A stretch of 64,000 nucleotides of DNA from Pycnococcus provasolii. Taxonomy: Eukaryota; Chlorophyta; Pseudoscourfieldiophyceae; Pseudoscourfieldiales; Pycnococcaceae. Both the position numbers and the translations under genes were made by a program. Shown here piece after piece: positions 17,862-27,046 of this stretch (positions within the stretch are counted from its first letter, which is position 1; every line of letters begins with the position of its first letter). The notes below the pieces were generated by a model. That model was not told the DNA's origin and searched no databases. It was given only the letters and a program-made list of their open reading frames with translations. The stretch covers positions 62,001 through 126,000 of the forward strand of contig OW568883.1 of the NCBI GenBank assembly GCA_938743325.2, given 5' to 3'.

Positions 17862-19442
17862 ATGGGATCGCAGTACGACGAGTCGCACGTGCACCATCTC
17901 TACGGCGCCTCGCCTGCCGTCGACCTGCTCTCGCTGGCCTCCGCGCTTGGGTTAGGCCTGGGGGAGCTCGAGCACGACGACCTTGAGCAACCAGGGACGA
18001 TCACGGACGTCACCGAGCCTCCTCCTCCATCCTTGCAGCAGCTTCATGACGAGCCGATGCACGTGCTTCTTGTGGGGTGCGCTGACCCTAGACACGTCAT
18101 CGCCACCATGGCGGGCGCGCACATGCACGCAAGGCGGACCGTGCACTTCCACGTGTACGAACCGGAGGCGGAGGAACTCGCGCGGCACATGCTGCTCTTC
18201 CTCAGCTTCGTTGATGACACGCACATGGACGTCAAGGAAAGGTGCGCGCTCTTCCTCGAGGCGTACTGGAACTTCTTCCTGCGCGACGTCGGCGCCGCGC
18301 ACGTCGCGGCGATGGGCAAGGAGCTGTGCGAGGTCGTCAGCGGAGGGGGAGGAAGCGTGCGCGGCGCCTCGTCGCTCGACGTCTCCAGCCTCAAGTTTCA
18401 AGACAAGGATGAACTGGTTGAGGTATTCAACTCGTGGAAGGAGAGCGTGGCGGTGCCCATGGCGGACTACCGCGAAGGTCGACTGCGGCACCACTACAAG
18501 GAGCGGTACGACGCCATGAGGAACCTCATCGACTGGGACCACAGCATGCGCCTCGAGCCCAACGCCAGCATCATTCACGTCAAACGCTACCGCCGCTGGC
18601 GCGTCTCCGGCCTGGCGTACGAGTACCGCGACTCGGCGTACAGCCACCCGAATCGAAGCCTTGTGAGCTACGTGCGCGGGCGCACCAAGGCGTTCAAGGA
18701 CCACAACCTTGTCGACCACGGGCTGAGCATCGAAAAGCGTGGATACTGGGGCGACATCAAAAACAGCCCGTACATGACGCTCGGCGCGCACGGAGGAGAC
18801 ACGTCGCCGGGTCACTTCGTCATGAAGCAAAAGCAGCACGTGCACAGCGAGTGCGACTGCGCCGAGTACAACGTCTATGCGATGATCCTCGGACTTGAGC
18901 ATGGCATTGCAGCGCACGACGGCGACGAGGACGACAACGTGCCAGCAAATTTCCCCCGCGCGAGAGAGGATGAACATGGCGAGGGAGAAACGGCGACGAG
19001 AGACGGCACGGGAGGCGAACACGGCGACGGCGTGATTGCGCGCACGCGCGTCACTCTTTACACGGGCGATCTTGCCAAGATGCTTGGAAAGAGCGCGCTG
19101 CGAGGTCGAATTGACGCCGTCGCGCTTGGATTCCGCTACGCGCATTTGATAGGCGCGGATGAAGGCCTTGAGCGGGTGATGAAGCCGGACAGCATGGCAA
19201 TGGTGGAGATGACAAACTTCTTCGTGACGCTTGACAAATCGCAAGAGACGACGTACAAAAGCAAGGTTATCGAGCGCGCGGCTGGCGCAGGATGGGAGCA
19301 CGTCGACATCATGGCGAAGGCGGCAGCGGACGACGACGCAGAAGCATCCGCACCCGGCAGAGAAGCAAGGGCAAGGATGGCGAAGAAACACTCTGCGTGG
19401 TCGCTGAATGGCCACGAGGCGTTTTTGCGCACATCTACATGA
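17862..19442 (+). CDS. DNAAF3: Dynein axonemal assembly factor 3
   Basis: Cytoplasmic factor (Chlamydomonas PF22) needed to pre-assemble axonemal dynein arms. 526 aa from the ATG at 17862, preferred over 17805 because family similarity begins at YGASPAVDLLSLA. Family features in order: MHVLLVGCADPRHV (methyltransferase-like N-terminal fold, residues ~65-80), ARHMLLFLSF, ERCALFLEAYWNFFLR, YDAMRNLIDWDHSMRL, RYRRWRVSGLAYEYRDSAY-HPNR-L, RGYWGDIKNSPY, and TLYTGDLAKMLGK...ALGFRYAHL near the C terminus. An acidic low-complexity insertion sits near residues 350-390. Its presence shows the organism builds dynein-driven cilia at some stage. Tail-to-tail with the kinesin gene, 92 bp apart. Confidence 0.9.
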   Translation: MGSQYDESHVHHLYGASPAVDLLSLASALGLGLGELEHDDLEQPGTITDVTEPPPPSLQQLHDEPMHVLLVGCADPRHVIATMAGAHMHARRTVHFHVYEPEAEELARHMLLFLSFVDDTHMDVKERCALFLEAYWNFFLRDVGAAHVAAMGKELCEVVSGGGGSVRGASSLDVSSLKFQDKDELVEVFNSWKESVAVPMADYREGRLRHHYKERYDAMRNLIDWDHSMRLEPNASIIHVKRYRRWRVSGLAYEYRDSAYSHPNRSLVSYVRGRTKAFKDHNLVDHGLSIEKRGYWGDIKNSPYMTLGAHGGDTSPGHFVMKQKQHVHSECDCAEYNVYAMILGLEHGIAAHDGDEDDNVPANFPRAREDEHGEGETATRDGTGGEHGDGVIARTRVTLYTGDLAKMLGKSALRGRIDAVALGFRYAHLIGADEGLERVMKPDSMAMVEMTNFFVTLDKSQETTYKSKVIERAAGAGWEHVDIMAKAAADDDAEASAPGREARARMAKKHSAWSLNGHEAFLRTST

Positions 19443-19534
19443 CCTAAGATCACTCATTCAGTAACATACAACTTATTTACATTGTCGTACACTATAAGCA
19501 CACTGTGAGCTCAATGCAAACGTGTGCCCACCTG

Positions 19535-22063
19535 CTATCCACGTGGCGTTTGGCCACGCAGGCGACTACGTGCCTGCACGATGCGCGCCAACATCGCCGC
19601 GGCATCGCCACCGCCCTCGGCATTGTCAGCATCCGCCTCCTCCGCCTCCGCCGGACGCACGCCACCCGCCGTCGCCGGCCGACGTGGTAGTGTGGCATGC
19701 GGAAGCACTGACCCTCCGGTGGTGACGCGAAGTGCGGCGAAAGAGCTGGAGGGAGGCGGAGCAGGCGCGGGAGCGTTGTCGTAGCCGCCGTTCCGAGCAG
19801 ACCGGCGTGCGGAGATTGTCGATGCCCCAGACAAGGACGACGTCGGCGTTTGCAGCAGTGACTTCAGTTCCGCCGCAGTCATCGCCGCCGTCTGCGCAGC
19901 ACGCAGAGTCTGTCGTGCAGACGACGCACCGCGCGAGGGTGCAGCTGTGCGCCGCATCGGAGTGGTCCGTGACTGTGCAGTCGACGCCGCTGCCGTGGCG
20001 GCGCGCAGGTCAGTCACGCGCTGCTTGAGCGCCTCATTCTCCCGGCGTAGGACGAGGAGCTCCTTCATAGCCTCCTGGTCTAGGCGCGCACTAGAGGCCG
20101 CGGCGGCAGCAGCCTCCGCCGTGCTTCCCGCCATACCTGCCTGCGCGGTGTGAAATGTTCCCTCGAGAACCATCTCGCACACGGCCAACTTCTCCCGTAG
20201 CCGCGCATTTTCGTCGAGAGCTGTCTCGTGCGCCGTCTCGAGGTCATCAAGACGTTCTGAAAGGGGCACCATTTCCGCGCGAAGACGTCCATTCGAGTCA
20301 CCGAGCTCGCGAATCACACGCACGGAGTGTACAAGCCTATCGCCGAGCTGCTCCAGCGCGCGCGCCGCAAGCTCGTTGTTCTCGGTAGATTGCAAGGCGG
20401 ACTGTGAATGCGACTCACCACCGAAGTCAGAGCCGGCTGGTGCGGAGGCGGGTGCCGCGGAGCCAAGCACAGCTCTTTTCGCATCAGCCACGAGCGCGGC
20501 GACGGCATTTTCCTCCTCGACTTTTCGGGCATCCCTTTTATCATTCTCCGACTTTGCGTCTGCCGACGTGGCCCCTTCGTCGCCACTCCCGACAACACCC
20601 ACAATCTTGAGCTGTGCGAGCTCGTTCTTCAGGCGCGCCACCTCCGCTCTCAGCTCTCGGATGAGCCGTGCCTTGGGATCCTCATTGATGACGGGCGCGT
20701 TCGTCACAAGCATTGCCCGCGCGGCGTACTCGAGAGTGCTCGCATTCTCCTCCGCGTACGTCACGCCGGGACTCAGGCAGGCGACCATGCACGCGAATGC
20801 GTTCCCGCCGAGGCTCTGCTTGAGCAAACTTGTGAGACGGCTGTCACGGTACGGGAGATGTGCGTTGGCAGGCTTGCCGCCGGCGGATCGCGCATTGTCC
20901 GCGAGCATCGTGATCACCTTCCTCAGCGCCAGCAGGCTCTGGTTGATGGCTACACCCTCCGAGTGCAGCAGCGCATCTCCACCACTTCCTGTGTGGCTCG
21001 ACCTCTCCGAGCCAGCTAGGTCGACGAGTGTGAGCTTCGCCTGGCTCGCGACATCGGCGTCTGGTGTTCTCCTCGTCACGTGGCACGTGAAGAGGCAGTG
21101 GCTTCTACTCGAGTTGGCGTTGCGCCTGTGCTCCGCCATCACCTTGCTTCGCGAGCCGATACGCATCAGACGCACGGCGGCAGCGGCGTCGACGCACTGC
21201 ACCTGCGTAAGTCCCTCGAGGTAGAACTCTGCATTTCGTCTCCAGCGCATGCGCAGGTCCGCGACGCCGCCGACTGTGCTTATGGCTGGAACGCCGTGTC
21301 CGGCGCTTCCGTGCCTAGCGCTCATGGGTCTCGGGGCAGCGCCGCTGCTTGCAACCGCCGTCCGTCCCGCGCTCGTGTTCGTCGTCGCGCCGGCACCGGC
21401 GCCGGCACCGGCGCCGGCGCCGCCCCCCGCGCCTGCGGTGAGAAGGTCGTAGCACCTCTCGCGGTATATCTGCACGTAGTCCACAACCACCTCGAATCGC
21501 TCTCCTGGCCTTGCCGCCTCCGTTTCGCGCATGATTTCAAACAGCCTGAGGACGGCACGTGGCATGATGCCTAGCTCGTTCGCGTCGGATGGTGCGAGTT
21601 TTGCCGCGCCTTCCCCTTCTCCGCCTCCGCCTCCGCCTCCGCCAGCCAGGTTCCCGTCAGCGAGTCGTTCCACGGCCCCTCTGGCCCCTTCCATCGTGAA
21701 CGTCTTCCCCGATCCCGTCTGGCCGTAGCAGAATATGGTCGCGTGATATCCTTCGACGACAGAGGAAACCACATTTTCGATTTGGACAGCACTCAATACG
21801 TCGTCTTGTGTGGCGTGTTCATTGAGAGCGGCGTCGAACGCGTACGATCGAGTACCTGATGACGATGACGACGATGACGACGACGAAGAAGACGCAAGCG
21901 TGACCGTACGCGAGTTGTTTGAAATCACAACCGAGCCTGGTAGTAAGGCTTCGTTACGTTCGGTTGAGGTTAAAGGAGGACGCGTACGAACGACAACACG
22001 TATGCCACAGGAAGACCCACCCTTATTGCCATTGCCATTGCCACGGCTATCATGCGCGGGCAT
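19535..22063 (-). CDS. Kinesin with N-terminal motor domain, 842 aa
   Basis: Microtubule motor. The motor spans ~20-455: IRVVVRTRPP, P-loop GQTGSGKT (114-121), switch I NANSSRSH (316-323), switch II LVDLAGSE (346-353), then HLPYRDSRLT and the end of the motor at LEYAARAMLVTNAP. The neck INEDPKARLIRELRAEVARL resembles kinesin-3 and kinesin-2 necks, but no FHA domain or typical tail is visible, so the subfamily stays open. A Gly/Ala-rich insertion (~210-260) interrupts the motor between the central strands. Coiled coil occupies ~460-490, 570-650 and 670-700; the tail is disordered. Single exon. The neighbouring DNAAF3 hints at a ciliary job, but that is weak evidence. Confidence 0.88.
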   Translation of the reverse strand: MPAHDSRGNGNGNKGGSSCGIRVVVRTRPPLTSTERNEALLPGSVVISNNSRTVTLASSSSSSSSSSSSGTRSYAFDAALNEHATQDDVLSAVQIENVVSSVVEGYHATIFCYGQTGSGKTFTMEGARGAVERLADGNLAGGGGGGGGEGEGAAKLAPSDANELGIMPRAVLRLFEIMRETEAARPGERFEVVVDYVQIYRERCYDLLTAGAGGGAGAGAGAGAGATTNTSAGRTAVASSGAAPRPMSARHGSAGHGVPAISTVGGVADLRMRWRRNAEFYLEGLTQVQCVDAAAAVRLMRIGSRSKVMAEHRRNANSSRSHCLFTCHVTRRTPDADVASQAKLTLVDLAGSERSSHTGSGGDALLHSEGVAINQSLLALRKVITMLADNARSAGGKPANAHLPYRDSRLTSLLKQSLGGNAFACMVACLSPGVTYAEENASTLEYAARAMLVTNAPVINEDPKARLIRELRAEVARLKNELAQLKIVGVVGSGDEGATSADAKSENDKRDARKVEEENAVAALVADAKRAVLGSAAPASAPAGSDFGGESHSQSALQSTENNELAARALEQLGDRLVHSVRVIRELGDSNGRLRAEMVPLSERLDDLETAHETALDENARLREKLAVCEMVLEGTFHTAQAGMAGSTAEAAAAAASSARLDQEAMKELLVLRRENEALKQRVTDLRAATAAASTAQSRTTPMRRTAAPSRGASSARQTLRAAQTAAMTAAELKSLLQTPTSSLSGASTISARRSARNGGYDNAPAPAPPPSSSFAALRVTTGGSVLPHATLPRRPATAGGVRPAEAEEADADNAEGGGDAAAMLARIVQARSRLRGQTPRG

Positions 22064-22722
22064 GATAGCAAACCTCGTCGGCGTTGTTGATGATGAGGAA
22101 GCCGCGGCGGGAAACGAAACGAATCACACTCAAGGCTCATGGTGAGGTCACGTGGTGAGGAGGAAGTCAAACTCATTGCACTATGCAACGCCAGCGGGCA
22201 AGGTGGTCAAGAAGGTAGTAATGCAAGTCCGTGTATTCTACCTTAGTGTATAAACTAAGGTGGTCAAGAACGTGTGCAAGGCGGTGATGCAAGTCCGTGT
22301 ATACCAGTGTATGTAAGGTGGTCAAGAACGTGTGCAAGGCGGTGATGCAAGTCCGTGTATTCTATTTGGTAGTGTGTGTAAGGTGGTCAAGAACGTGTTG
22401 CAAGGCGGTGATGCAAGTCCGTGTATTCTATTTGGTAGTGTGTGTAAGGTGGTCAAGAACGTGTGCAAGGCGGTGATGCAAGTCCGTGTATTCTATTTGG
22501 TAGTGTGTGTAAGGTGGTCAAGAACGTGTGCAAGGCGGTGATGCAAGTCCGGAGTGTATCTTTCCAGGTGGACCCGTGGGTACGGTACAGTCGCGACAAC
22601 GATATTGGATAGCCACAGCACACGTCACTGGTCAGTGAGACATACGAGACGGTGTCCAATCGTTCGAATTACAGGGGTCACAACGATTAGCAGAACACTG
22701 TCACCTAAGCCTTAGCTTGCAT
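22064..22722. other. Intergenic region holding a minisatellite
   Basis: Besides the 65-bp repeat array (22199-22560) I see no gene. The open frame through the array is a by-product of the repeat. Confidence 0.5.
22199..22560. repeat. Minisatellite, six units of ~58-66 bp
   Basis: Units start at about 22199, 22257, 22315, 22380, 22446 and 22511 with AAGGTGGTCAAGAA and contain GGCGGTGATGCAAGTCCG. The last four units are almost identical (65-66 bp); the first is diverged, so the array grew from one side. Confidence 0.9.
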
Positions 22723-23679
22723 TCACTCATACGGACTCGGCGGGTACACGTTCGCGCACACTTGCTCATAGGGATCGTGACCGTACATGCCGTACGGACG
22801 AACCACGCCGTTCTTCTCGACAAGCGCCATGCACGAAATGCTCATGCCACACTTGCCCATCGCCGCGACTTCCGGAGGCAACTGGAGAAACGCGTGGCTA
22901 TCAGAATCCTCAGACTCAAACGTCCATCCGTTCGAGTGGACCTCCGAGACTGTCAAACCACACTCGTCGCACAAAACATTCTCCACGTCGTCGTCGTCGT
23001 CGTCGTCGTCTTCGCCATCCTCCTCCGACGTGTTCTCCTTCGCGAGGTCGTCCCAGTACCCTTCATCAGAGAGGCGTTGGAGGGCTTCGCTCACGCCATC
23101 TGCATCGAACGACTCAGATACCTTGATGACCTTGTTGAGCTCTCGTTGCATCTTCTTGTCGATGTATCCCTTCGCGACGCAGTGCGACAATAGCTTGCGT
23201 AGCGTCGCCCCACACCGCTTCATATCGCGAAGGTCAGGCGTGCCCATCTTGCGCGGAACGAAGTAGCCAAGGAAGGCGCGGATTTCTGTAAGCTGTTCCG
23301 CGCTGTGCGTGGTGCAGAATGCAGAAGAGCCCGTGATATTCCCTGACGCCGTCTCGAAGAAGTCGCACCCGCACTCCCACTCGCGCTGCATGTGGCATTC
23401 GAGGAAGCCCAGCCATTCGTCGTTACGATTGAAGTCCTTGTCACTCTCCAGGATTTCGCCGAAGATCGTGCCCAGCGTCGTCAACTCACCCGCGGCGCAT
23501 CGCTGTGCGTCGGCGCACATCTTGCGCGTCGGCTTCGAGGCAGGTTCAGCAGCAGCGTCTTCGATAACAGGTGTGTGTGAAACACCCCCACCCCCACCCT
23601 CACCCTCATCAGTGAAAGGGGGAGGAGTGCAATCAGACGCATGGAAGTTGAACTTGCGCTTGACTGAGAGAGACGGCAT
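22723..23679 (-). CDS. Unrecognised acidic protein, ~318 aa
   Basis: The start at 23679 (MPSLSVKRKFNF) is preferred over 23745, because the upstream extension includes a GTGCGAA tandem repeat. A central helical block (FLGYFVPRKMGTPDLRDMKR then CGATLRKLLSHCVAKGYID, ~145-200) has a defined hydrophobic pattern. A CxC/C pair occurs at ECGCDFF. An Asp tract (~240) is followed by a possible zinc site (LCDECGLTV) and a compact C-terminal part (MGKCGMSISCMALVEKNG). I do not recognise a named family. The Cys distribution suggests metal binding; nothing shows a reaction. Confidence 0.65.
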   Translation of the reverse strand: MPSLSVKRKFNFHASDCTPPPFTDEGEGGGGGVSHTPVIEDAAAEPASKPTRKMCADAQRCAAGELTTLGTIFGEILESDKDFNRNDEWLGFLECHMQREWECGCDFFETASGNITGSSAFCTTHSAEQLTEIRAFLGYFVPRKMGTPDLRDMKRCGATLRKLLSHCVAKGYIDKKMQRELNKVIKVSESFDADGVSEALQRLSDEGYWDDLAKENTSEEDGEDDDDDDDDVENVLCDECGLTVSEVHSNGWTFESEDSDSHAFLQLPPEVAAMGKCGMSISCMALVEKNGVVRPYGMYGHDPYEQVCANVYPPSPYE

Positions 23680-23695
23680 GGAGGGAGGCTCACGT

Positions 23696-23733
23696 AAGTA
23701 AGTAAGTGCGAAGTGCGAAGTGCGAAGTGCCGT
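23696..23733. repeat. Short tandem repeats AGTA and GTGCGAA
   Basis: AAGTAAGTAAGT runs into three copies of GTGCGAA just upstream of the acidic-protein gene. Confidence 0.7.
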
Positions 23734-23842
23734 GACGGCGTCCACCGCCTAGCTAGGCCCCTGGGAGGTGGGGTAGTACTGAAGTGGGCAAGCAAGGTGA
23801 AGAATGAAGAATGGCGGGAACCTTAATGGCGTGCGGGGAAGG

Positions 23843-23862
23843 TAACCCTAACCCTAACCCTG
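23843..23862. repeat. Telomere-like CCCTAA repeats in a promoter
   Basis: Three CCCTAA-type hexamers about 40 bp upstream of the preferred start of the RCC1-like gene. Comparable arrays occur at five other sites in the window. Confidence 0.8.
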
Positions 23863-23903
23863 GTCCCCTTTTATTTCACCTCAACCCGTGCAATCCCTCT
23901 GTC

Positions 23904-24932
23904 ATGCCGTCCTCCTCCTGTCTTGTCTCTGCTTTTGCGTCTCAGCACTTCGAGGCGCTGAGAGATGACGCCATCAGCGTCTGGCGAGATTACCTCGTGG
24001 CCGTGCACAGGCCGCGCCGCATACAACGCACACTTTCTCTAAGATTAAGTCTCGCGCGAAAGTCATTAAGGCTGCTTGCCGCGGGTTACTTGCACTCGCT
24101 GGCGCTTCGACGCGACGGCAGCGTCGCGTGCTGGGGAAACAACGACAACGGCCAGGCACCTCCCGACGGCATACCTGGCGACTTCGTCGCGATCGCCGCG
24201 GGTATCGCTCACTCGCTGGCGCTTCGACCCGACGGCAGCGTCGCGTGCTGGGGAGACAACGAAAACGGCGAGGCGCCTCCCGACGGCGTTGAGGGAGACT
24301 TCATTGCGATTGCCGCGGGTACCGGTCACTCGCTGGCGCTACGACGCGACGGCAGTATCGCGTGCTGGGGCTCGAACGAATACGGCGAGGCGCCTCCGGA
24401 CGGCGTCGTTGGAGACTTCGTCATGATTGCCGGGGGTGCCGCTCACTCGCTGGCGCTACGACGCGACGGCAGTATTAGGTGCTGGGGAAACAACAACCAC
24501 GGCCAGGCACCTCCCGACGGCATACCTGGCGACTTCGTCGCGATCGCCGCGGGTATCGCTCACTCGCTGGCGCTTCGACCCGACGGCAGCGTCGCGTGCT
24601 GGGGAGACAACGACAACGGCGAGGCGCCTCCCGAGGGCGTAGTTGGAGACTTCATTGCGATTGCCGCAGGCCATTCTCACTCGCTGGCGCTTCGACGCAA
24701 CGGCAATATCGCGTGCTGGGGAGACAACGACAACGGCGAGGCGCCTCCCGACGGCATACAAGGTGACTTCGTCGCCATCGCCGCGGGTTACGCTCACTCG
24801 CTGGCGCTTCGACGCAACGGCAGCGTCGCGTGGTGGGGCAATAACGTACTCGGACAGGCTCCGGCTGAAGCAACGCTCGGCGACGCTTTACTCAACTGGA
24901 CTCCGTTCATGACCGAGGTTCCCGATTTGTAA
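23904..24932 (+). CDS. RCC1-like seven-unit beta-propeller protein
   Basis: 342 aa from the ATG at 23904; an in-frame ATG at 23811 exists, but that extension runs through telomere-like repeats. After a ~50-residue basic helical lead there are seven tandem 39-residue units with the pattern AIAAG..HSLALR.DGS.ACWG.N.NG.APPDG...GDFV, the RCC1_2 signature. Seven units equals one full RCC1 propeller. RCC1-type propellers act as exchange factors for small GTPases or as binding platforms; the catalytic loop of true RCC1 is not recognisable, so the role is open. Units are so alike in DNA that recent homogenisation is likely. Tail-to-tail with the flavoprotein gene; a TGTAA lies just after the stop. 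Confidence 0.82.
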   Translation: MPSSSCLVSAFASQHFEALRDDAISVWRDYLVAVHRPRRIQRTLSLRLSLARKSLRLLAAGYLHSLALRRDGSVACWGNNDNGQAPPDGIPGDFVAIAAGIAHSLALRPDGSVACWGDNENGEAPPDGVEGDFIAIAAGTGHSLALRRDGSIACWGSNEYGEAPPDGVVGDFVMIAGGAAHSLALRRDGSIRCWGNNNHGQAPPDGIPGDFVAIAAGIAHSLALRPDGSVACWGDNDNGEAPPEGVVGDFIAIAAGHSHSLALRRNGNIACWGDNDNGEAPPDGIQGDFVAIAAGYAHSLALRRNGSVAWWGNNVLGQAPAEATLGDALLNWTPFMTEVPDL

Positions 24933-24991
24933 GTAAACAATGTAAAGAATCTGTTACATACATATCTAGCGTAAAAGTACAGGTCAAACAG

Positions 24992-26689
24992 TCACCTCGC
25001 GTCCAAGTAAGCAATCACGCCGTGCGCAGCCATCGCGCCGGTCGCGAAGGATGCCGTCAGCAAATAGCCTCCTGTGGGAGCTGTCCAGTCGAGCTGCTCA
25101 CCACAAACAAACACTCCTGGACTGCCGACAAGTGCAAGCGTCATCTCCGAGACTTGACCATGATCTGTGCCAGCTCGAACTCCTCCTGCGGTACTGATGG
25201 CGCGATCGAGCGGCATGGGCGAGGCGACGCGAAGTGGAATCGCCTTGATAGCCTTGGCGAGGTTGTGCGCATCACTGGCGATAGACGAGACGGTTTCGAC
25301 GCCCAACACCTCGCGCAGTAGAGGCAACGCCACGGGCGAGACACCCGCTCGACGCAGACGTTCGCTGACTGACCGCTTGCCCGGCTTCATCAGTTTGGAT
25401 GTGAGCTGGTCAACATCGAGCGCAGGTCTCAAATCAGCCGTGATCTCCGTGGGACATGCGCGCACCACGCCGTCGCCCAGGCCGTACACAGGCCCTCCCT
25501 CCACACCTAGCTTGGTGATGATAAGGTCGCCGGCAGACTTCGAGCCTGAACCAGCATGCGTTAGACGGCAATTTTTGATGAAGGCGCCGGCATATTTGCT
25601 GACAAAGTACTCGGACCACCCACCGGCAATCTGCATGCCACAGTTTGTGGCGCGAAGCGGCTCGACATCCACTTGGTCGCTCCACTTTGACCACGCACCG
25701 TCACTGCCGAGTCCAGGCCACGACGCACCTCCGAGAGAGAGCACGGCGGCATCACACTTCACAACCTCGTGCTCCTCCTGCTTTTCGTCGACGACAAAGT
25801 GCAGGTGCACCTTTTTATATTCGTCGTCGCACTTGAATCCGACAAGTTTTCTGCGTGTTTGCAGAGCGACACCCGCGTCGTCAAGGCGTGCGAGCCATCG
25901 TCTCAGCAGGTTCGTCGCTCTCATTTCGCGTGGGAAGATGCGTCCAGACGTTCCCTCGAACGTTTCGACACCAAGTTCTTTCGCCCATCGTCGCACTCCG
26001 TCTCCCGCCCCAAATTCAAGCACGGCGCGTTTGGCGGCGTTGGCTGCGCTTGACGTGTACTTCTGTGCGAAAGCTTCGTACGGTTCGCTGTGCGAGACGT
26101 TGAGTCCCCCTCTTCCTGCGAGTAGAAGGCGCATCGCCGGCGTGGATTTGCGTTCGTAGACGTTGATACGCGCGGCTCGTGTTCGATCTTCTCTGTCTCC
26201 TTGATGGCCTCCGAAGTGCGCCGCGAGCGTTTGCGCCGCAAAGAGACCGGCGGGTCCCGCGCCAATCACGGCTATGCTCCAAGACTCATCATTTTCGTCG
26301 GATTCGGAGTCGGAGTCGTCACCATCATCGTGAGAAGCAGACAAGAACGCCGACGACGCCGATGTCGATGAAGATGAAGACGGCGATGACGAGCCAGACC
26401 GTGAGGAGCCATCACGACGAAAAGAACAAGACGCAGGAACGAAGTGAGAATAATAATGACGAGGAAAAAGAGACAATGAAGAGCGACGACGACTACAAAG
26501 ACTATGAGGCAAGCCACCACGAAAGCCACCACGAAAGCCAACGTGAGAGTGAGAGCCATGAAAGCACGAACGCGAGTGTGAACGCGAACGTGAAAGTGAA
26601 CGTGAAGCAGCAGAAGCAGACGCAGAGGCAGACGCAGACGCAGACGCAGACGCACCACCACTCCCACCACACACGCACGCACACGCCAT
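24992..26689 (-). CDS. HI0933/BaiN-type FAD-dependent oxidoreductase
   Basis: Predicted flavoprotein of the HI0933-like family, mostly known from bacteria; substrate undefined. The first ~135 residues are a Ser/Ala/Arg/His-rich extension (an SA dipeptide repeat, then SRSRS). The catalytic part follows: dinucleotide-binding IAVIGAGPAGLFAAQTLA (~139-156), then the family motifs LLLAGRGGLNVSHSE, GRIFPREMRATNLLRRW, LSLGGASWPGLGSDG, and the C-terminal FAD contacts GVRAGTD, GVFVCGEQLDWTAPTGGY and ASFATGAMAAHGV. These are complete, so the enzyme looks functional. The N-terminal extension may be an organelle-targeting sequence. The bacterial character suggests plastid-ancestor or lateral origin; a tree is needed to tell. 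Confidence 0.85.
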   Translation of the reverse strand: MACACVCGGSGGASASASASASASASAASRSLSRSRSHSRSCFHGSHSHVGFRGGFRGGLPHSLCSRRRSSLSLFPRHYYSHFVPASCSFRRDGSSRSGSSSPSSSSSTSASSAFLSASHDDGDDSDSESDENDESWSIAVIGAGPAGLFAAQTLAAHFGGHQGDREDRTRAARINVYERKSTPAMRLLLAGRGGLNVSHSEPYEAFAQKYTSSAANAAKRAVLEFGAGDGVRRWAKELGVETFEGTSGRIFPREMRATNLLRRWLARLDDAGVALQTRRKLVGFKCDDEYKKVHLHFVVDEKQEEHEVVKCDAAVLSLGGASWPGLGSDGAWSKWSDQVDVEPLRATNCGMQIAGGWSEYFVSKYAGAFIKNCRLTHAGSGSKSAGDLIITKLGVEGGPVYGLGDGVVRACPTEITADLRPALDVDQLTSKLMKPGKRSVSERLRRAGVSPVALPLLREVLGVETVSSIASDAHNLAKAIKAIPLRVASPMPLDRAISTAGGVRAGTDHGQVSEMTLALVGSPGVFVCGEQLDWTAPTGGYLLTASFATGAMAAHGVIAYLDAR

Positions 26690-27046
26690 GCTTCACTTCA
26701 CTTCACGAGAGAGCGAGGCCGAAGACGAAGATGAAACGCAAGTCTGACCTGGCAAAAAGGGGAAAGAAATCGCCAATGGGGTGGGGATCCCTTCTTGAAT
26801 CTTGAACCGGGACTTCTTATATCCATTCGTACTAGTGCTAGAGAGGATCCCCACAAGTGCTCGGAAGACCGTCCCTTTTTTGTGTTTTTTCACGTTCTGG
26901 TTTTTTTAACTCCCGGGGGGGGGGGGGGGGGAGAGGCAAAGCAGGCCTCTTGTTTTCTTCATCCCAGAAGAGAACCACCTGTCATTTTATTTATTTATTT
27001 GTCACACATTTATTTTAGGATTTATTTATTCCTGCGTATACGTGTC
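26690..27046. other. Divergent promoter between flavoprotein and HUS1-like genes
   Basis: Contains a G-run of about 14 (26919-26932) and AT-rich TTTATT repeats (26986-27030). A frame is open through this region into the HUS1-like gene, but its composition is not protein-like. Confidence 0.4.

Noticed and set aside
17952-19457. 501-codon minus-strand frame opposite DNAAF3
   Set aside because: Antisense shadow of a strongly supported gene in GC-rich DNA; no recognisable domain.
22332-22541. Frame with repeated GGDASPCILFGSVCKVV units
   Set aside because: Arises only because the minisatellite unit has no stop in this frame; unit length varies and breaks any frame.
23811-23903. N-terminal extension of the RCC1-like protein
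   Set aside because: Would translate CCCTAA repeats into an NPNPNP tract; the ATG at 23904 gives a cleaner start, though 23811 is not disproved.
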